A DNA stretch of 64,000 bases, taken from assembly GCF_000153125.2 (NCBI RefSeq), contig NZ_CM002299.1, positions 1,306,324 through 1,370,323 on the forward strand, read 5' to 3'. Made by a program: the position numbers and the translations under genes. Shown here piece by piece: positions 53,709 to 62,919 of the stretch. Numbering within the stretch: position 1 is the first letter of the stretch; each line of letters begins with the position of its first letter. This DNA is from Congregibacter litoralis KT71. Lineage in GTDB: Bacteria; Pseudomonadota; Gammaproteobacteria; Pseudomonadales; Halieaceae. Below the pieces are notes generated by a model that made no database searches, was not told the origin of the DNA, and worked only from the letters and a program-made list of their open reading frames with translations.

Positions 53709-54856
53709 GTGACTCCGGCCCTGATCTAGAGGTCAAAGCCGAAATCCCCGTCAACCGCTGGCCCCTGGTGTTCGCTGTGTTTGCGGCGATGGCGGTGCTC
53801 TTTTACATTCTCGAGCCGATTCTGCTGCCCTTTGTGCTCGGCGCATTGACGGGCTATCTGGGAGATCCCCTGGTTGATCGGGTTGAGGAGCGCGGTGGCA
53901 GTCGGACCTTCGGCGTGATTTTAGTGTTCCTGTTCTTTACAACGCTGTCTCTGGTCGCCTTGTTTTTCGCCGTGCCGGTACTGCTGCAGCAACTCGATGG
54001 GCTTATCGGACGCATCCCCGTGCTCTACGCCTGGCTCCGGGACGTTGCCGTGCCCTGGCTTCAGTCGCGGACGCTGGTCACGGGGGCCAACCTTCCCCAG
54101 ATTGACTGGTCTGCTCAGTTGCTCGAGAACTGGCAGTCCCTGGGTAAAGTGACGGCCACCACGATTTCCCGCATCACCGGTTCGGGCCTGGGGCTGCTTC
54201 TGGGTATGGCGAACATCGCTCTCGTGCCCGTGGTGGCCTTTTATCTGATGCGGGATTGGGACGATATCGCAGAGCGGATTCTGCATCTCATGCCCAAAGC
54301 CTGGCAGGCGGGAACCCAGCAAATGGTCCGGGAAGCCGATGAGGTGGTGGGCGCTTTTCTTCGGGGTCAGTTTATTGTCATGTGCGCCCTCGGTGCCCTC
54401 TACGCCGCAGGTCTTTATCTCGCGGGGATCGAGCTTGCCTTGCTCCTGGGTCTGATTGCCGGTTTGGCAAGCATCGTGCCGTACCTCGGTTTTATCGTAG
54501 GCATTACCGCGTCCCTCATTGCGGCCTGGCTACAGTTTCACGAGCCCCTGCCTTTGCTCTATGTGGCGGCGGTTTTCGGTGTCGGGCAGCTCATCGAGAG
54601 CATGGTGCTCACGCCTGTTCTCGTGGGGGATCGTATCGGACTCCATCCGGTGATGGTGATTTTTGCCTTGATGGCCGGTGGTCAGCTCGCGGGCTTTGTC
54701 GGTGTGGTTGTCGCTTTACCGGTGGCAGCGGTCATCAAGGTTTTTGCAAGTCATGCACTGGTGCACTACCGCAATAGCTCCCTTTATACGGATCCTGATG
54801 AGGATAGCGGCCAAGACAGCAATCACGGCGATCGGGAGTTCGACGGGGATGCCTGA
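53705..54856 (+). CDS. PerM / AI-2E-transporter family membrane protein
   Basis: A 383-residue protein with about seven to eight membrane helices of the PerM/YdgG (AI-2E transporter) family. Landmarks are ILLPFVLGALTGYLGDPLV, the amphipathic middle region, and the C-terminal VGDRIGLHPVMVIFALMAGGQ. The substrate is unknown in most members. The start at 53705 overlaps the DUF2066 stop, and the 3' end overlaps hda by 8 bp. Confidence 0.87.
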   Translation: MSDSGPDLEVKAEIPVNRWPLVFAVFAAMAVLFYILEPILLPFVLGALTGYLGDPLVDRVEERGGSRTFGVILVFLFFTTLSLVALFFAVPVLLQQLDGLIGRIPVLYAWLRDVAVPWLQSRTLVTGANLPQIDWSAQLLENWQSLGKVTATTISRITGSGLGLLLGMANIALVPVVAFYLMRDWDDIAERILHLMPKAWQAGTQQMVREADEVVGAFLRGQFIVMCALGALYAAGLYLAGIELALLLGLIAGLASIVPYLGFIVGITASLIAAWLQFHEPLPLLYVAAVFGVGQLIESMVLTPVLVGDRIGLHPVMVIFALMAGGQLAGFVGVVVALPVAAVIKVFASHALVHYRNSSLYTDPDEDSGQDSNHGDREFDGDA

Positions 54857-55553
54857 GCTTATCGCTGCCGAGGAGCAGTCCCCTCAGCTGGCATTGAAAA
54901 TCGGTCTTCGGGACGAGGCGACCTTTGAGAATTTCTGCCCCCGGCCATCCCTCGCCGCCGTGCTCGACAGCATGACGCGACCTGCTGCAGAGCCCCTGCA
55001 GTTTTTGCACGGGGCCGCGGGAGAGGGCAAAAGTCATCTTCTGCAGGCCCTTTGCCACGCGACGGCGGGGGCGCTGTATTTGCCCCTCGCTGAGCTGCGC
55101 GGTGCCCATCCCGGGGCGCTTTTGGAGAATCTGGAGACGGCGGCGCTTCTGGCGCTGGATAACCTTGAACATATTGCCGGTGATGGCGAGTGGGAGGAGG
55201 CCCTGTTTCACCTCATGAATCGCGCCCGGGCCGCGCAATGTCCCCTTTGGGTGGCTGCGCGAAGCCCGGCGATGGATCTGGGGATTGAGCTACCAGATCT
55301 CCGTTCCCGTTTGGGCGGGGGCGTCACCTGGGCGATGACACCTGCCAATGATGAGGAAATGCGGCGGATTCTACAGTTTCGCGCTGAGCGCCGAGGGTTG
55401 GCGATGCCCGATGCTGTGGCCAGCTATCTCTGCGCGCGGGAAACGCGTGCTCTGGGTGATCTTATGGACACCCTCAATCGCCTGGACAACGCGTCTCTGC
55501 AGCGACAGCGCCCTCTGACGGTACCCCTGGTCAGGGAGGTCATGGGCTGGTAG
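54849..55553 (+). CDS. hda: DnaA regulatory inactivator Hda
   Basis: A 234-residue DnaA-like AAA+ protein that, with the DNA-loaded sliding clamp, stimulates DnaA-ATP hydrolysis and prevents re-initiation. An N-terminal clamp-binding motif QLALKI is followed by a Walker A variant (GAAGEGKSHLLQAL) and Walker B (LLALDNLEHIAG); the C-terminal lid ends with the RETRALGDLMDTL region. The ATG at 54849 is chosen because it places the clamp motif at the N-terminus. Convergent with the Lrp-type gene, only 13 bp apart. Confidence 0.92.
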   Translation: MPELIAAEEQSPQLALKIGLRDEATFENFCPRPSLAAVLDSMTRPAAEPLQFLHGAAGEGKSHLLQALCHATAGALYLPLAELRGAHPGALLENLETAALLALDNLEHIAGDGEWEEALFHLMNRARAAQCPLWVAARSPAMDLGIELPDLRSRLGGGVTWAMTPANDEEMRRILQFRAERRGLAMPDAVASYLCARETRALGDLMDTLNRLDNASLQRQRPLTVPLVREVMGW

Positions 55554-55566
55554 CCCGGCTTTGTTC

Positions 55567-56043
55567 CTAGCCCTGGGTTTGCAGGGGCAGGGAGGTGCTG
55601 TTCTTGATTTCCGTCACCGCCATATGCGAGTGAAGCTCCCGAAGATCCGGATTCGTACTCAGGGTCTCCCGGACGAACTGCTCGTAGTGGCGCACGTCCC
55701 GGGTAACGATTTTCAGCAGATAGTCCCAAATCCCCGTCATGGTGTAGCACTCGATCACTTCGGGATAGCGGATGATGTCTTCCTCAAAGCTGATGAGATT
55801 CTGTCGCCCTGTTGCCGTGAGGTTTACCGTGGCAAATACCACGACGTCCATGCCCAGGGCCTGACGATCCAGGAGTGCCACGCGTTCGCGGATTAAACCC
55901 CGCTCCTCCAGGCGGCTGATGCGCCGCCAGCAGGGTGACTGGGAGAGGTTGACCCGCTCCGCGATGGCGGCGGTGCTCAAACTGCAGTCGCCCTGAAGGA
56001 GGTCGAGAATCGCTAAGTCTGTGCTGTCGAGCTTTTCTGACAT
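55567..56043 (-). CDS. Lrp/AsnC-family transcriptional regulator
   Basis: A 158-residue regulator with an N-terminal helix-turn-helix (LDSTDLAILDLLQGDC, then AIAERVNLSQSPCWRRISRLEE) and a C-terminal RAM ligand-binding domain (VIECYTMTGIWDYLLKIVT). It is divergent from the 2-oxoacid:ferredoxin oxidoreductase gene, with a near-perfect Lrp box in the 126-bp gap, so it probably senses an amino acid and controls that catabolic gene. Confidence 0.9.
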   Translation of the reverse strand: MSEKLDSTDLAILDLLQGDCSLSTAAIAERVNLSQSPCWRRISRLEERGLIRERVALLDRQALGMDVVVFATVNLTATGRQNLISFEEDIIRYPEVIECYTMTGIWDYLLKIVTRDVRHYEQFVRETLSTNPDLRELHSHMAVTEIKNSTSLPLQTQG

Positions 56044-56113
56044 GGTTATGCGTGAGTGACGTTAGAAGTGTATATTTTATCTATTTTTAGGGTGAGGTTA
56101 CAGGTAAATAGCA

Positions 56114-56128
56114 TAGTAAATTCTTCTG
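56114..56128. promoter_or_regulatory. Lrp-box-like operator
   Basis: TAGTAAATTCTTCTG agrees with 14 of 15 positions of the E. coli Lrp consensus (YAGHAWATTWTDCTR). It lies 42 bp before the oxidoreductase start and 71 bp from the regulator start, fitting control of both. The consensus is from E. coli; use by this particular regulator is inferred. Confidence 0.6.
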
Positions 56129-56169
56129 TCTGCTTTAAAATTTTCCTGCCTTCATAAAAGGGAAATAAC

Positions 56170-59100
56170 ATGGCGGATGAAGTCGGTGGACGCGTCGTAC
56201 GCGGCAGAGCTGAGGTCAGTCTGGACGACAAATACTCCCTGGAGATTGATCGTGCCTACATGACGGGCATCGAAGCCCTTGTTCGTCTACCCATGCTCCA
56301 GCATCAGCGCGACCAGCAGCGGGGCCTGAACACGGCAGCCTTTGTTTCCGGTTATCGCGGCTCGCCCCTGGGGGGTGTAGACCAGGCGTTCTGGAAGGCC
56401 CGCAAATGGCTGGAACCTCATAACGTGCACTTTCAGCCGGGCATCAACGAAGAACTGGCAGCCACTGCCGTATGGGGAAGCCAGCAGACCAATCTGTTTT
56501 CGGGCGCTCGCTACGATGGCGTGTTCTCCATGTGGTACGGCAAGGGGCCGGGCGTTGACCGCAGCATGGATGTGTTCAAACACGCCAACGCGGCGGGCAC
56601 CTCGGAATTTGGTGGGGTTCTGGCGGTAGCGGGAGACGATCACGCCTGCAAATCCTCCACGCTGCCCCATCAGTCCGAGCACGATTTCATCGCCGCTTCT
56701 ATTCCCGTGCTGAGCCCATCGAACGTGCAGGAGGTGCTGGATCTCGGCGTCTACGGCTGGGAACTGTCCCGTTATTCCGGGTGCTGGGTGGCCCTCAAAG
56801 CGATCACTGAGAACATGGATTCTGCGATCTCGGCAGACCTCGACGCCTCGCGCATTCAGGTCGCCATCCCCGAGGGTTTTCAGCTGCCCGAGGGAGGCGT
56901 GCACGCCCGGTGGCCAGATCAGCCCATGGAGCAGGAGGAGCGTCTTAACCGTTACAAAATCTACGCGGCGCGGGAATTTGCCCGTGTCAATGGTTTGAAC
57001 AAGGTCGTCCTCGATAGCCCCAAGGCCCGCTTCGGCATTATTACCTCCGGAAAAGCCTATCTCGATGTGATGCAGGCCCTTGATGATATGGGTATCAGTG
57101 CGGGCGTCGCAGCCGAGATCGGTTTGCGTGTTTACAAGGTCGGTATGCCCTGGCCGCTGGAGCCTCAGACGACCCATGAGTTCGCCGACGGGCTCGAAGA
57201 AATTCTGGTGGTCGAGGAGAAGCGGTCGATTATCGAAGATCAGTTGACGGGGCAGCTTTACAATTACCCCGTGGCCGCCAGGCCCCGGGTGATTGGTGAA
57301 TTTGATGAGACCGGCAGGGATCTATTGCCGAATCTCGGCGAGCTCACGCCGGCAAAGGTCGCCCTGGCCATCGCCGCGCGCATCCGCCGTTTTTACCAGT
57401 CTGAACTGATGGATGAACGGATCCGCTGGATCGAGAGTAAGGAGCTGTCCCTGGCACGGCCCGCGGAAGTGGCAGAGCGCGTTCCCCATTTTTGCTCCGG
57501 CTGTCCCCACAACACCTCGACGAAACTGCCGGATGGCAGCCGCGCCATGGGAGGCATCGGGTGTCACTACATGGCCACCTGGATGCCTGACCGCCCGACG
57601 CTGACCTTTACGCAAATGGGGGGCGAAGGCGTGACGTGGATTGGCCAGGCGCCCTTCACGGAAACGGAACACGTTTTCCAGAATCTGGGGGATGGCACCT
57701 ACTTCCATTCAGGTATTCTGGCCGTGCGCGCCGCCGTCGCTTCCAAGGTCAATATCACCTACAAGATTCTTTACAACGACGCCGTAGCGATGACCGGTGG
57801 CCAGCCCATCGATGGCTCCCTGTCCATTCCCGATCTCCTGAAGCAGCTTCAGGGCGAGGGAGTGCGGCGTATTGCTCTTGTGAGCGACGAGCCGGATCAG
57901 TGGCGGGGTCACCTGCCCTCCGTGGGAGGCCTGAGCCTTCATCACCGTGACGACATGGACGCCTTGCAGCGCGAATTGCGCGAGACGAAAGGCACCTCCG
58001 TGATCGTGTATCAGCAAACCTGTGCAGCGGAGAAGCGCCGTCGTCGCAAGAAAGGCAGTGCCGTGGACCCGGCAAAGCGTTTGTTTATCAACGATGCCGT
58101 GTGCGAGGGCTGCGGTGACTGCTCCGTCAAATCCAATTGTCTGTCCATCGTTCCCAAGGAAACGGAGCTGGGGCGCAAGCGTCAGATCGATCAGAGTGCC
58201 TGCAACAAAGATTACAGCTGCAACCGGGGGTTCTGCCCCAGTTTTGTAACGGTGACCGGCGGCGGGTTGCGCAAACCCCGACGTGTGGACACCGCGCAGA
58301 CCATCTTTGACCCCCTGCCTGAGCCCCAGCTTCCCAATCTGGATGAGCGGCCCTGGAACACCGTTGTGACCGGCGTCGGTGGCACCGGCGTACTGACGAT
58401 TACCTCTCTTGTGGCCATGGCCGCACACATTGAAGGTAAAGGCTGCGCCACCCTCAACCAGACAGGCCTGGCCCAGAAGTTTGGCGCCGTGGTGTCCCAC
58501 GTGCGGGTCTCCAATGCCCAGGATGACATCATGGCGGTGCGGATCCCTGCCGGCGAAGCGGATTTGCTCCTGGGTTGCGATCTGGTGGTAACCACAACCT
58601 ATGAGGCCCTGGGCAAAGCCGCGCACGGGCGCACCCATGCGGTGGTTAACGACGCCGAGGTGCCCACCGCCAGCTTTATTCTCAATCCTGACGCCCGCTT
58701 CCCGACGGACACCATGAAGCAGCGCGTGCTGGAGGAAGTGGGCGACAGCGATTGCCATTTTCTCGACTCCAGTCGCATTGCCACCACACTCATGGGCGAC
58801 ACGATTGCAAGCAATCTGTTTCTTCTGGGCTATGCCTGGCAGCGGGGTTTGGTGCCGGTGTCCGCGGCGTCTCTGGAAAAAGCCATTGAGCTCAATGGCG
58901 TGGCCGTCGACTTTAACAAGCAGGCTTTCCTCTATGGGCGTCGCTATGCCAACCGCCCCGATCAGGTGCTTGCCCTCTTACCTGAGGCAAAGTCCGTCGC
59001 TCCCCTGTCCACTGCGGAACTCATTGAAGATCGCGCGACCCGTCTCGTGGCGTATCAGGACGAGCCCTACGCCCGGCGCTACCGCGAAATCATCGCTGCC

Positions 59101-59682
59101 CTGGAGGTCGTCGATGAGCGCTCCGGGGAATCCGACTCCCTCACCGCAACCGCCGCGCGATCGCTGTTTAAGCTTATGGCCTACAAGGATGAGTACGAAG
59201 TGGCGCGCCTTTACAGCGACCCTGCGTTCCTGAAGAAGATAGAAGCCCGCTTCGAAGGGGATTACGAGCTGACTTTCAATCTGGCGCCTCCGCTGTTCAG
59301 CAAGCGCGATCCCCATACGGGAGAGCTCAAGAAAAAGGAATTTGGTTCCTGGATGCTCAATGCATTCCGCTTGCTGGCACCCCTGCGACGCCTTCGGGGC
59401 ACCGCGTTTGACCTCTTTGCCTACACCGCAGAGCGTCGTCAGGAGCGCCAGGACATCGAAGACTACCAATCCCTTCTCGCAAAGCTGCATTCACATGTAT
59501 CCGCTGCAAGCTCCGATACCGAGTACGCGCTGTTGCGAGAACTCCTCGCGCTACCCCAGCAACTTCGAGGTTTTGGCCATGTAAAAGACCGCAATCGCGA
59601 TCAGCTTGCGGTACGGCAGTCCAGTCTGCTGGCGCGCCTTGAAGGAAAGGAAGAGGTCGTTCAGATCGTCGAGGCGGCTTGA
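56170..59682 (+). CDS. Fused indolepyruvate:ferredoxin oxidoreductase (IorAB type)
   Basis: A 1170-residue fusion of the 2-oxoacid:ferredoxin oxidoreductase parts. It oxidatively decarboxylates aryl or branched 2-oxoacids from amino-acid transamination or deamination to acyl-CoA. The N-terminal pyrimidine-binding domain starts near residue 40 (NTAAFVSGYRGSPLGGVD); the TPP domain has FCSGCPHNTSTKLPDGSRAM and IGCHYMATW; a cysteine cluster is at CEGCGDCSVKSNC; the gamma-like domain starts near 735 (VTGVGGTGVLTITSL). The ATG at 56170 follows AAAGGGAAA. The next gene is an amino-acid dehydrogenase, consistent with branched-chain or aromatic amino-acid breakdown. Confidence 0.9.
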   Translation: MADEVGGRVVRGRAEVSLDDKYSLEIDRAYMTGIEALVRLPMLQHQRDQQRGLNTAAFVSGYRGSPLGGVDQAFWKARKWLEPHNVHFQPGINEELAATAVWGSQQTNLFSGARYDGVFSMWYGKGPGVDRSMDVFKHANAAGTSEFGGVLAVAGDDHACKSSTLPHQSEHDFIAASIPVLSPSNVQEVLDLGVYGWELSRYSGCWVALKAITENMDSAISADLDASRIQVAIPEGFQLPEGGVHARWPDQPMEQEERLNRYKIYAAREFARVNGLNKVVLDSPKARFGIITSGKAYLDVMQALDDMGISAGVAAEIGLRVYKVGMPWPLEPQTTHEFADGLEEILVVEEKRSIIEDQLTGQLYNYPVAARPRVIGEFDETGRDLLPNLGELTPAKVALAIAARIRRFYQSELMDERIRWIESKELSLARPAEVAERVPHFCSGCPHNTSTKLPDGSRAMGGIGCHYMATWMPDRPTLTFTQMGGEGVTWIGQAPFTETEHVFQNLGDGTYFHSGILAVRAAVASKVNITYKILYNDAVAMTGGQPIDGSLSIPDLLKQLQGEGVRRIALVSDEPDQWRGHLPSVGGLSLHHRDDMDALQRELRETKGTSVIVYQQTCAAEKRRRRKKGSAVDPAKRLFINDAVCEGCGDCSVKSNCLSIVPKETELGRKRQIDQSACNKDYSCNRGFCPSFVTVTGGGLRKPRRVDTAQTIFDPLPEPQLPNLDERPWNTVVTGVGGTGVLTITSLVAMAAHIEGKGCATLNQTGLAQKFGAVVSHVRVSNAQDDIMAVRIPAGEADLLLGCDLVVTTTYEALGKAAHGRTHAVVNDAEVPTASFILNPDARFPTDTMKQRVLEEVGDSDCHFLDSSRIATTLMGDTIASNLFLLGYAWQRGLVPVSAASLEKAIELNGVAVDFNKQAFLYGRRYANRPDQVLALLPEAKSVAPLSTAELIEDRATRLVAYQDEPYARRYREIIAALEVVDERSGESDSLTATAARSLFKLMAYKDEYEVARLYSDPAFLKKIEARFEGDYELTFNLAPPLFSKRDPHTGELKKKEFGSWMLNAFRLLAPLRRLRGTAFDLFAYTAERRQERQDIEDYQSLLAKLHSHVSAASSDTEYALLRELLALPQQLRGFGHVKDRNRDQLAVRQSSLLARLEGKEEVVQIVEAA

Positions 59683-59729
59683 AGGCCGCCCCGTGATACG
59701 CATGGATTCTAATAACAGAGATTAATGAA

Positions 59730-60800
59730 ATGACCGTATTTACAGCTCCCTCGTTTGATGACCATGAGAAGGTTGTGTTCGCTGCAGATCGCGCAAGCGG
59801 TCTCCGGGCAATTATCGCTGTGCACGACACCCGTCTGGGCGCCGCCGTGGGCGGTTGTCGAATGTTTCCCTACGGGTCCGACGATGAAGCCCTCGATGAT
59901 GTCTTGCGTCTATCCCGGGGCATGACCTACAAGTCGGCGCTGGCGGGCTTGCCCCTGGGTGGCGGCAAGTCCGTGATCATTGGCGATCCCGCACAGGACA
60001 AAACGCCGGCCCTGTGGCGCGCCATGGCAGAGTTCATCGAAAGTCTGGGGGGGCGCTACGTGGCGGCGGAGGACTCGGGCACGGCCGTGGCCGATCTTCG
60101 CGCCATGAGTCAACACACGAGTTTTGTCAGTGGCTTTGCGGCGACTGAGCATGGGGGCGATCCATCGCCCAGCACGGCTCTGGGGGTTTATGTAGCTATT
60201 CGTCGGGCCCTTGCCCACCGCCTGGGCGCCAGCGATCTCCAGGGCGTGCGCGTTGCGGTGCAGGGCTTGGGCCATGTGGGTTACGCCCTGGCGGAGCTGC
60301 TGGTTAAAGCCGGTGCCCGGGTGCTGGCTTCGGACATCAACGGGGCAAACATCGCCCGCGCGGAGTCAGAACTTGGCGTGACCGCGGTGGCAGCCGATGA
60401 CATTCTGTTTGCAGACGTTGACGTTGTTGCGCCCTGTGCCCTTGGGGGTGCCCTCAACGTGGATAGCATCGCAAAATTGCGCGCAGGTATCGTTGCCGGT
60501 GCTGCAAACAATCAGCTTCGAGACCGGGCGGACGGTGCCCGGCTCGCGGACCGCGGGATTCTCTACTGTCCGGATTTTCTCATTAACGCCGGTGGCATCA
60601 TCGATGTGCACTACCAGCGAAGTGGCCTGGACAGAAGTGCCTTGCCATCCCATATCGAAAGCATCGGCGATCGCCTCGGGGAAGTTCTCGAGCGGGCAGA
60701 TCAATGTCATCAGCCCACGGTAGATATCGCTGAAACGCTTGCCGAGGAACTTCTGGACTGCGTTAACCCTCGGGGGGAGGGGCTGCTTAACGTCGCCTGA
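59730..60800 (+). CDS. Glu/Leu/Phe/Val-family amino-acid dehydrogenase
   Basis: A 356-residue NAD-dependent dehydrogenase that deaminates a hydrophobic amino acid to its 2-oxoacid. The catalytic lysines are in GMTYKSALAGLPLGGGKS, and the Rossmann glycines in VAVQGLGHVGYALAELL, followed by the acidic ASDIN. Substrate cannot be told from sequence alone (leucine, valine or phenylalanine). It starts 47 bp after the fused oxidoreductase gene on the same strand, so its product probably feeds that enzyme. Confidence 0.9.
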   Translation: MTVFTAPSFDDHEKVVFAADRASGLRAIIAVHDTRLGAAVGGCRMFPYGSDDEALDDVLRLSRGMTYKSALAGLPLGGGKSVIIGDPAQDKTPALWRAMAEFIESLGGRYVAAEDSGTAVADLRAMSQHTSFVSGFAATEHGGDPSPSTALGVYVAIRRALAHRLGASDLQGVRVAVQGLGHVGYALAELLVKAGARVLASDINGANIARAESELGVTAVAADDILFADVDVVAPCALGGALNVDSIAKLRAGIVAGAANNQLRDRADGARLADRGILYCPDFLINAGGIIDVHYQRSGLDRSALPSHIESIGDRLGEVLERADQCHQPTVDIAETLAEELLDCVNPRGEGLLNVA

Positions 60801-60809
60801 TCTGGCTAT

Positions 60810-61604
60810 TCAGTTTGGCGACGTTCCTGCGGGTGCCGCCTGGGCATGCTCCGCCGCGGCATAGCTACCCTCCTCGAGGTGCAGATACCGGCGCAGGTAG
60901 TGCACGGCAACGTAGAAGGGGCCGGTATCGAGGAGCGCCACGCAGGCTTTGAACAGATAATTGCTGCCCACCAATATCGCCAGGGCTTTCGTGGTGACAT
61001 CCCCGCGAAGAAATGCCGCGCCAAAGGTGACCGTAACCACCATCACGGAGTCGACCATCTGGCTCATTAATGTGCTGAAGTTGTTACGAATCCAAAGATG
61101 CTTCCCTTTCGTGACACGCTTCCAGAAATGAAAGAGCTGCACATCGCAGTACTGCGCCGCAATGTAGGCGAGCATCGATGCAAAAACGGCTCCGGAGGTT
61201 GTGGCGTAAATCAGCTGGTAGAGGCCGATGCTGCTTTCCACCACATCGCCGTTGGGCAGGGCGACCGGCGCTGCCAAATGGATGATCTGCCACGGGGGCA
61301 TGGCATCTGCGGGTACCGAGGGAATGCTGTTGCCGAGGAACAGTACAAAGAGAATCAGAAAGTTCAGGCCCAGGCCGACGCTGACGAGAAAGTTTGCCCG
61401 GGCCTTGCCGTAGAGCTCGCAGATCAGGTCGGTGCACAGAAAGGTCAGGGGGTAGGGCAGCACGCCCACGGCCAGGGCCATGGGGCCGAGCTGTACAAAG
61501 CGCGTGATGCCAATGACATTCAAAAGCGTCATGGCGCAGAGAAAGGTACCGGCCAAGACCAGAAATACCCGCTCGCGGCGCTCCTGGAGCTGGGGTGGAC
61601 TCAT
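60810..61604 (-). CDS. Queuosine precursor transporter, YhhQ family
   Basis: A 264-residue membrane protein with about six to seven helices, of the YhhQ/DUF165 (VUT) family that imports preQ0 or preQ1. Family stretches are PYPLTFLCTDLICELYGKARA and LMSQMVDSVMVVTVTFGA. It has a longer periplasmic loop (SVPADAMPPWQIIHLAAPVAL) than E. coli YhhQ. The ATG at 61604 overlaps the SDR stop (TGATG); the frame is open 23 codons further upstream. Convergent with the dehydrogenase gene, 9 bp apart. Confidence 0.85.
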   Translation of the reverse strand: MSPPQLQERRERVFLVLAGTFLCAMTLLNVIGITRFVQLGPMALAVGVLPYPLTFLCTDLICELYGKARANFLVSVGLGLNFLILFVLFLGNSIPSVPADAMPPWQIIHLAAPVALPNGDVVESSIGLYQLIYATTSGAVFASMLAYIAAQYCDVQLFHFWKRVTKGKHLWIRNNFSTLMSQMVDSVMVVTVTFGAAFLRGDVTTKALAILVGSNYLFKACVALLDTGPFYVAVHYLRRYLHLEEGSYAAAEHAQAAPAGTSPN

Positions 61605-62305
61605 CAGTTTTCCCGCTGCCCCAGATTCGCGTGCAGCACGGAGCCGTTGATCACAGGGTTTCGGTGCGCCCAAAGGAGGACCGCCGATATTTCCTCGGGC
61701 TCAATGAGCCGCCCGAAGCTGTTCATGCCCCCGATCTGCTGAAGCAGAGCCTCGTCATTGCCTAGATGGTTGCGAAGCATTTCCGTGTCCGTGAAGCCCG
61801 GGCAGACCATGGCCGTGTGTATGCCCGAACCCATGAGATCCTGGCAGGTGGACCGCATCATACCCAGTTGGGCGTGCTTGGAGACGACGTAGCTAAAGGT
61901 ATTGGGCACGGCTTTCTCGGCGAGGGTGGATCCCACATACAGAACACTGCTCCCGGGGCCCATGCCGGGGAGGAGGGCGCGGGTAAGTCGGTTAACGGCG
62001 ATGACGTTGGTCTCCATGACTGCTCGAAGACTGTCGTCCGCGCAGTTGTCCGCGCTGTCCTTGCGCATTTGACTGGCGTTGTGGATGAGACTGATTTCGG
62101 ACAGCCCGGAGATACGGCTCAGGAGTGCATCGATGACATCGCCAATGCTGTCAGGATCCGCCAGATCACAGGGCATATTGTGCACGCCGGGGACCTTGCA
62201 TGCGCGGCGGGACAGATTCACGACTTCATAACCACCGTCCTGAAATGTCCGGGCGGTGGCTTCGCCGATGCCGACGCTCGCCCCGGTTATGATCGCAATG
62301 GTCAT
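61604..62305 (-). CDS. Short-chain dehydrogenase/reductase
   Basis: A 233-residue SDR with the cofactor loop TGASVGIGEA, the NAG-equivalent HNAS, a catalytic Ser in YVGST and the Tyr/Lys pair YVVSK. Arg-Arg after the second strand (NLSRRA) suggests NADP(H). It is similar in size and pattern to sepiapterin- or benzil-reductase-like SDRs. Divergent from a pterin-family gene 85 bp away, which makes a pterin substrate conceivable, but this is inference. Co-transcribed with the YhhQ gene. Confidence 0.82.
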   Translation of the reverse strand: MTIAIITGASVGIGEATARTFQDGGYEVVNLSRRACKVPGVHNMPCDLADPDSIGDVIDALLSRISGLSEISLIHNASQMRKDSADNCADDSLRAVMETNVIAVNRLTRALLPGMGPGSSVLYVGSTLAEKAVPNTFSYVVSKHAQLGMMRSTCQDLMGSGIHTAMVCPGFTDTEMLRNHLGNDEALLQQIGGMNSFGRLIEPEEISAVLLWAHRNPVINGSVLHANLGQREN

Positions 62306-62390
62306 GCTATTCTCCCTAGGAATGTGTTGTTGGTGCGTTGACGGAAAAACGACAGAATACGCGAAGAATACGTGATAAGAGAGAGTTTGG

Positions 62391-62888
62391 ATGGAACGCC
62401 TTGCAACACTTTATATCGACAAAGAAAGCCATAAGTTTTCTGCAGCGCATTACACGATTTTTTCGGCAACGGAACGAGAAAGGCTCCATGGGCACAACTT
62501 CTCAGTGTCTGCCATGATTGCTGCTCCCATGGGAGATAACGGCTTTGCCGCCGATTACAACGTTTACAAACGCCGCATAAAAGGGCTCTGCGACGAACTC
62601 GATGAATACATGGTGCTGCCCGGGCATTCTCCTTATCAGTCCGTTGTGGAAGACGGCGATAACTACCGGGTGAGTTTCAATGGCGAAGACATGTGGTTCC
62701 TGCGCTCCGACACCCTTGTGCTACCCATCGTTAACTCCACCGTGGAGGAGTTCGCGCATTACCTCTTGCGCCGGATGCTGGAAGAGTCTGCGGGAGAGGC
62801 CCTGGCGGAGTTGGAAATCTGCGTAGCCTCGGGTCCGGGTCAGAAAGGCAGTGCCCGCTGGTCGGCAATGGATGAGGGCATCGCCTGA
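62391..62888 (+). CDS. 6-pyruvoyl-tetrahydropterin synthase-family protein (PTPS-III-like)
   Basis: A 165-residue member of the PTPS/QueD family. Zinc-binding histidines are visible: one in FSAAHY and two in HGHNF. The catalytic Cys of QueD and PTPS (C-x-x-x-HGH) is absent; instead the sequence reads ERLHGH, which fits the E-x-x-HGH signature of PTPS-III, an enzyme making 6-hydroxymethyl-dihydropterin for folate synthesis. An insert (HSPYQSVVEDGDNYRVSFNG) is longer than in QueD. The nearby YhhQ gene might suggest queuosine, but the missing Cys argues against QueD activity. Confidence 0.8.
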   Translation: MERLATLYIDKESHKFSAAHYTIFSATERERLHGHNFSVSAMIAAPMGDNGFAADYNVYKRRIKGLCDELDEYMVLPGHSPYQSVVEDGDNYRVSFNGEDMWFLRSDTLVLPIVNSTVEEFAHYLLRRMLEESAGEALAELEICVASGPGQKGSARWSAMDEGIA

Positions 62889-62919
62889 GCGATAGCATGG
62901 GTAACAAAATGGTGAAGCA

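Noticed and set aside
57709..58758. Open frame of 349 codons antisense to the indolepyruvate oxidoreductase gene
   Set aside because: The plus strand carries conserved cofactor motifs throughout this stretch; the antisense frame has none.
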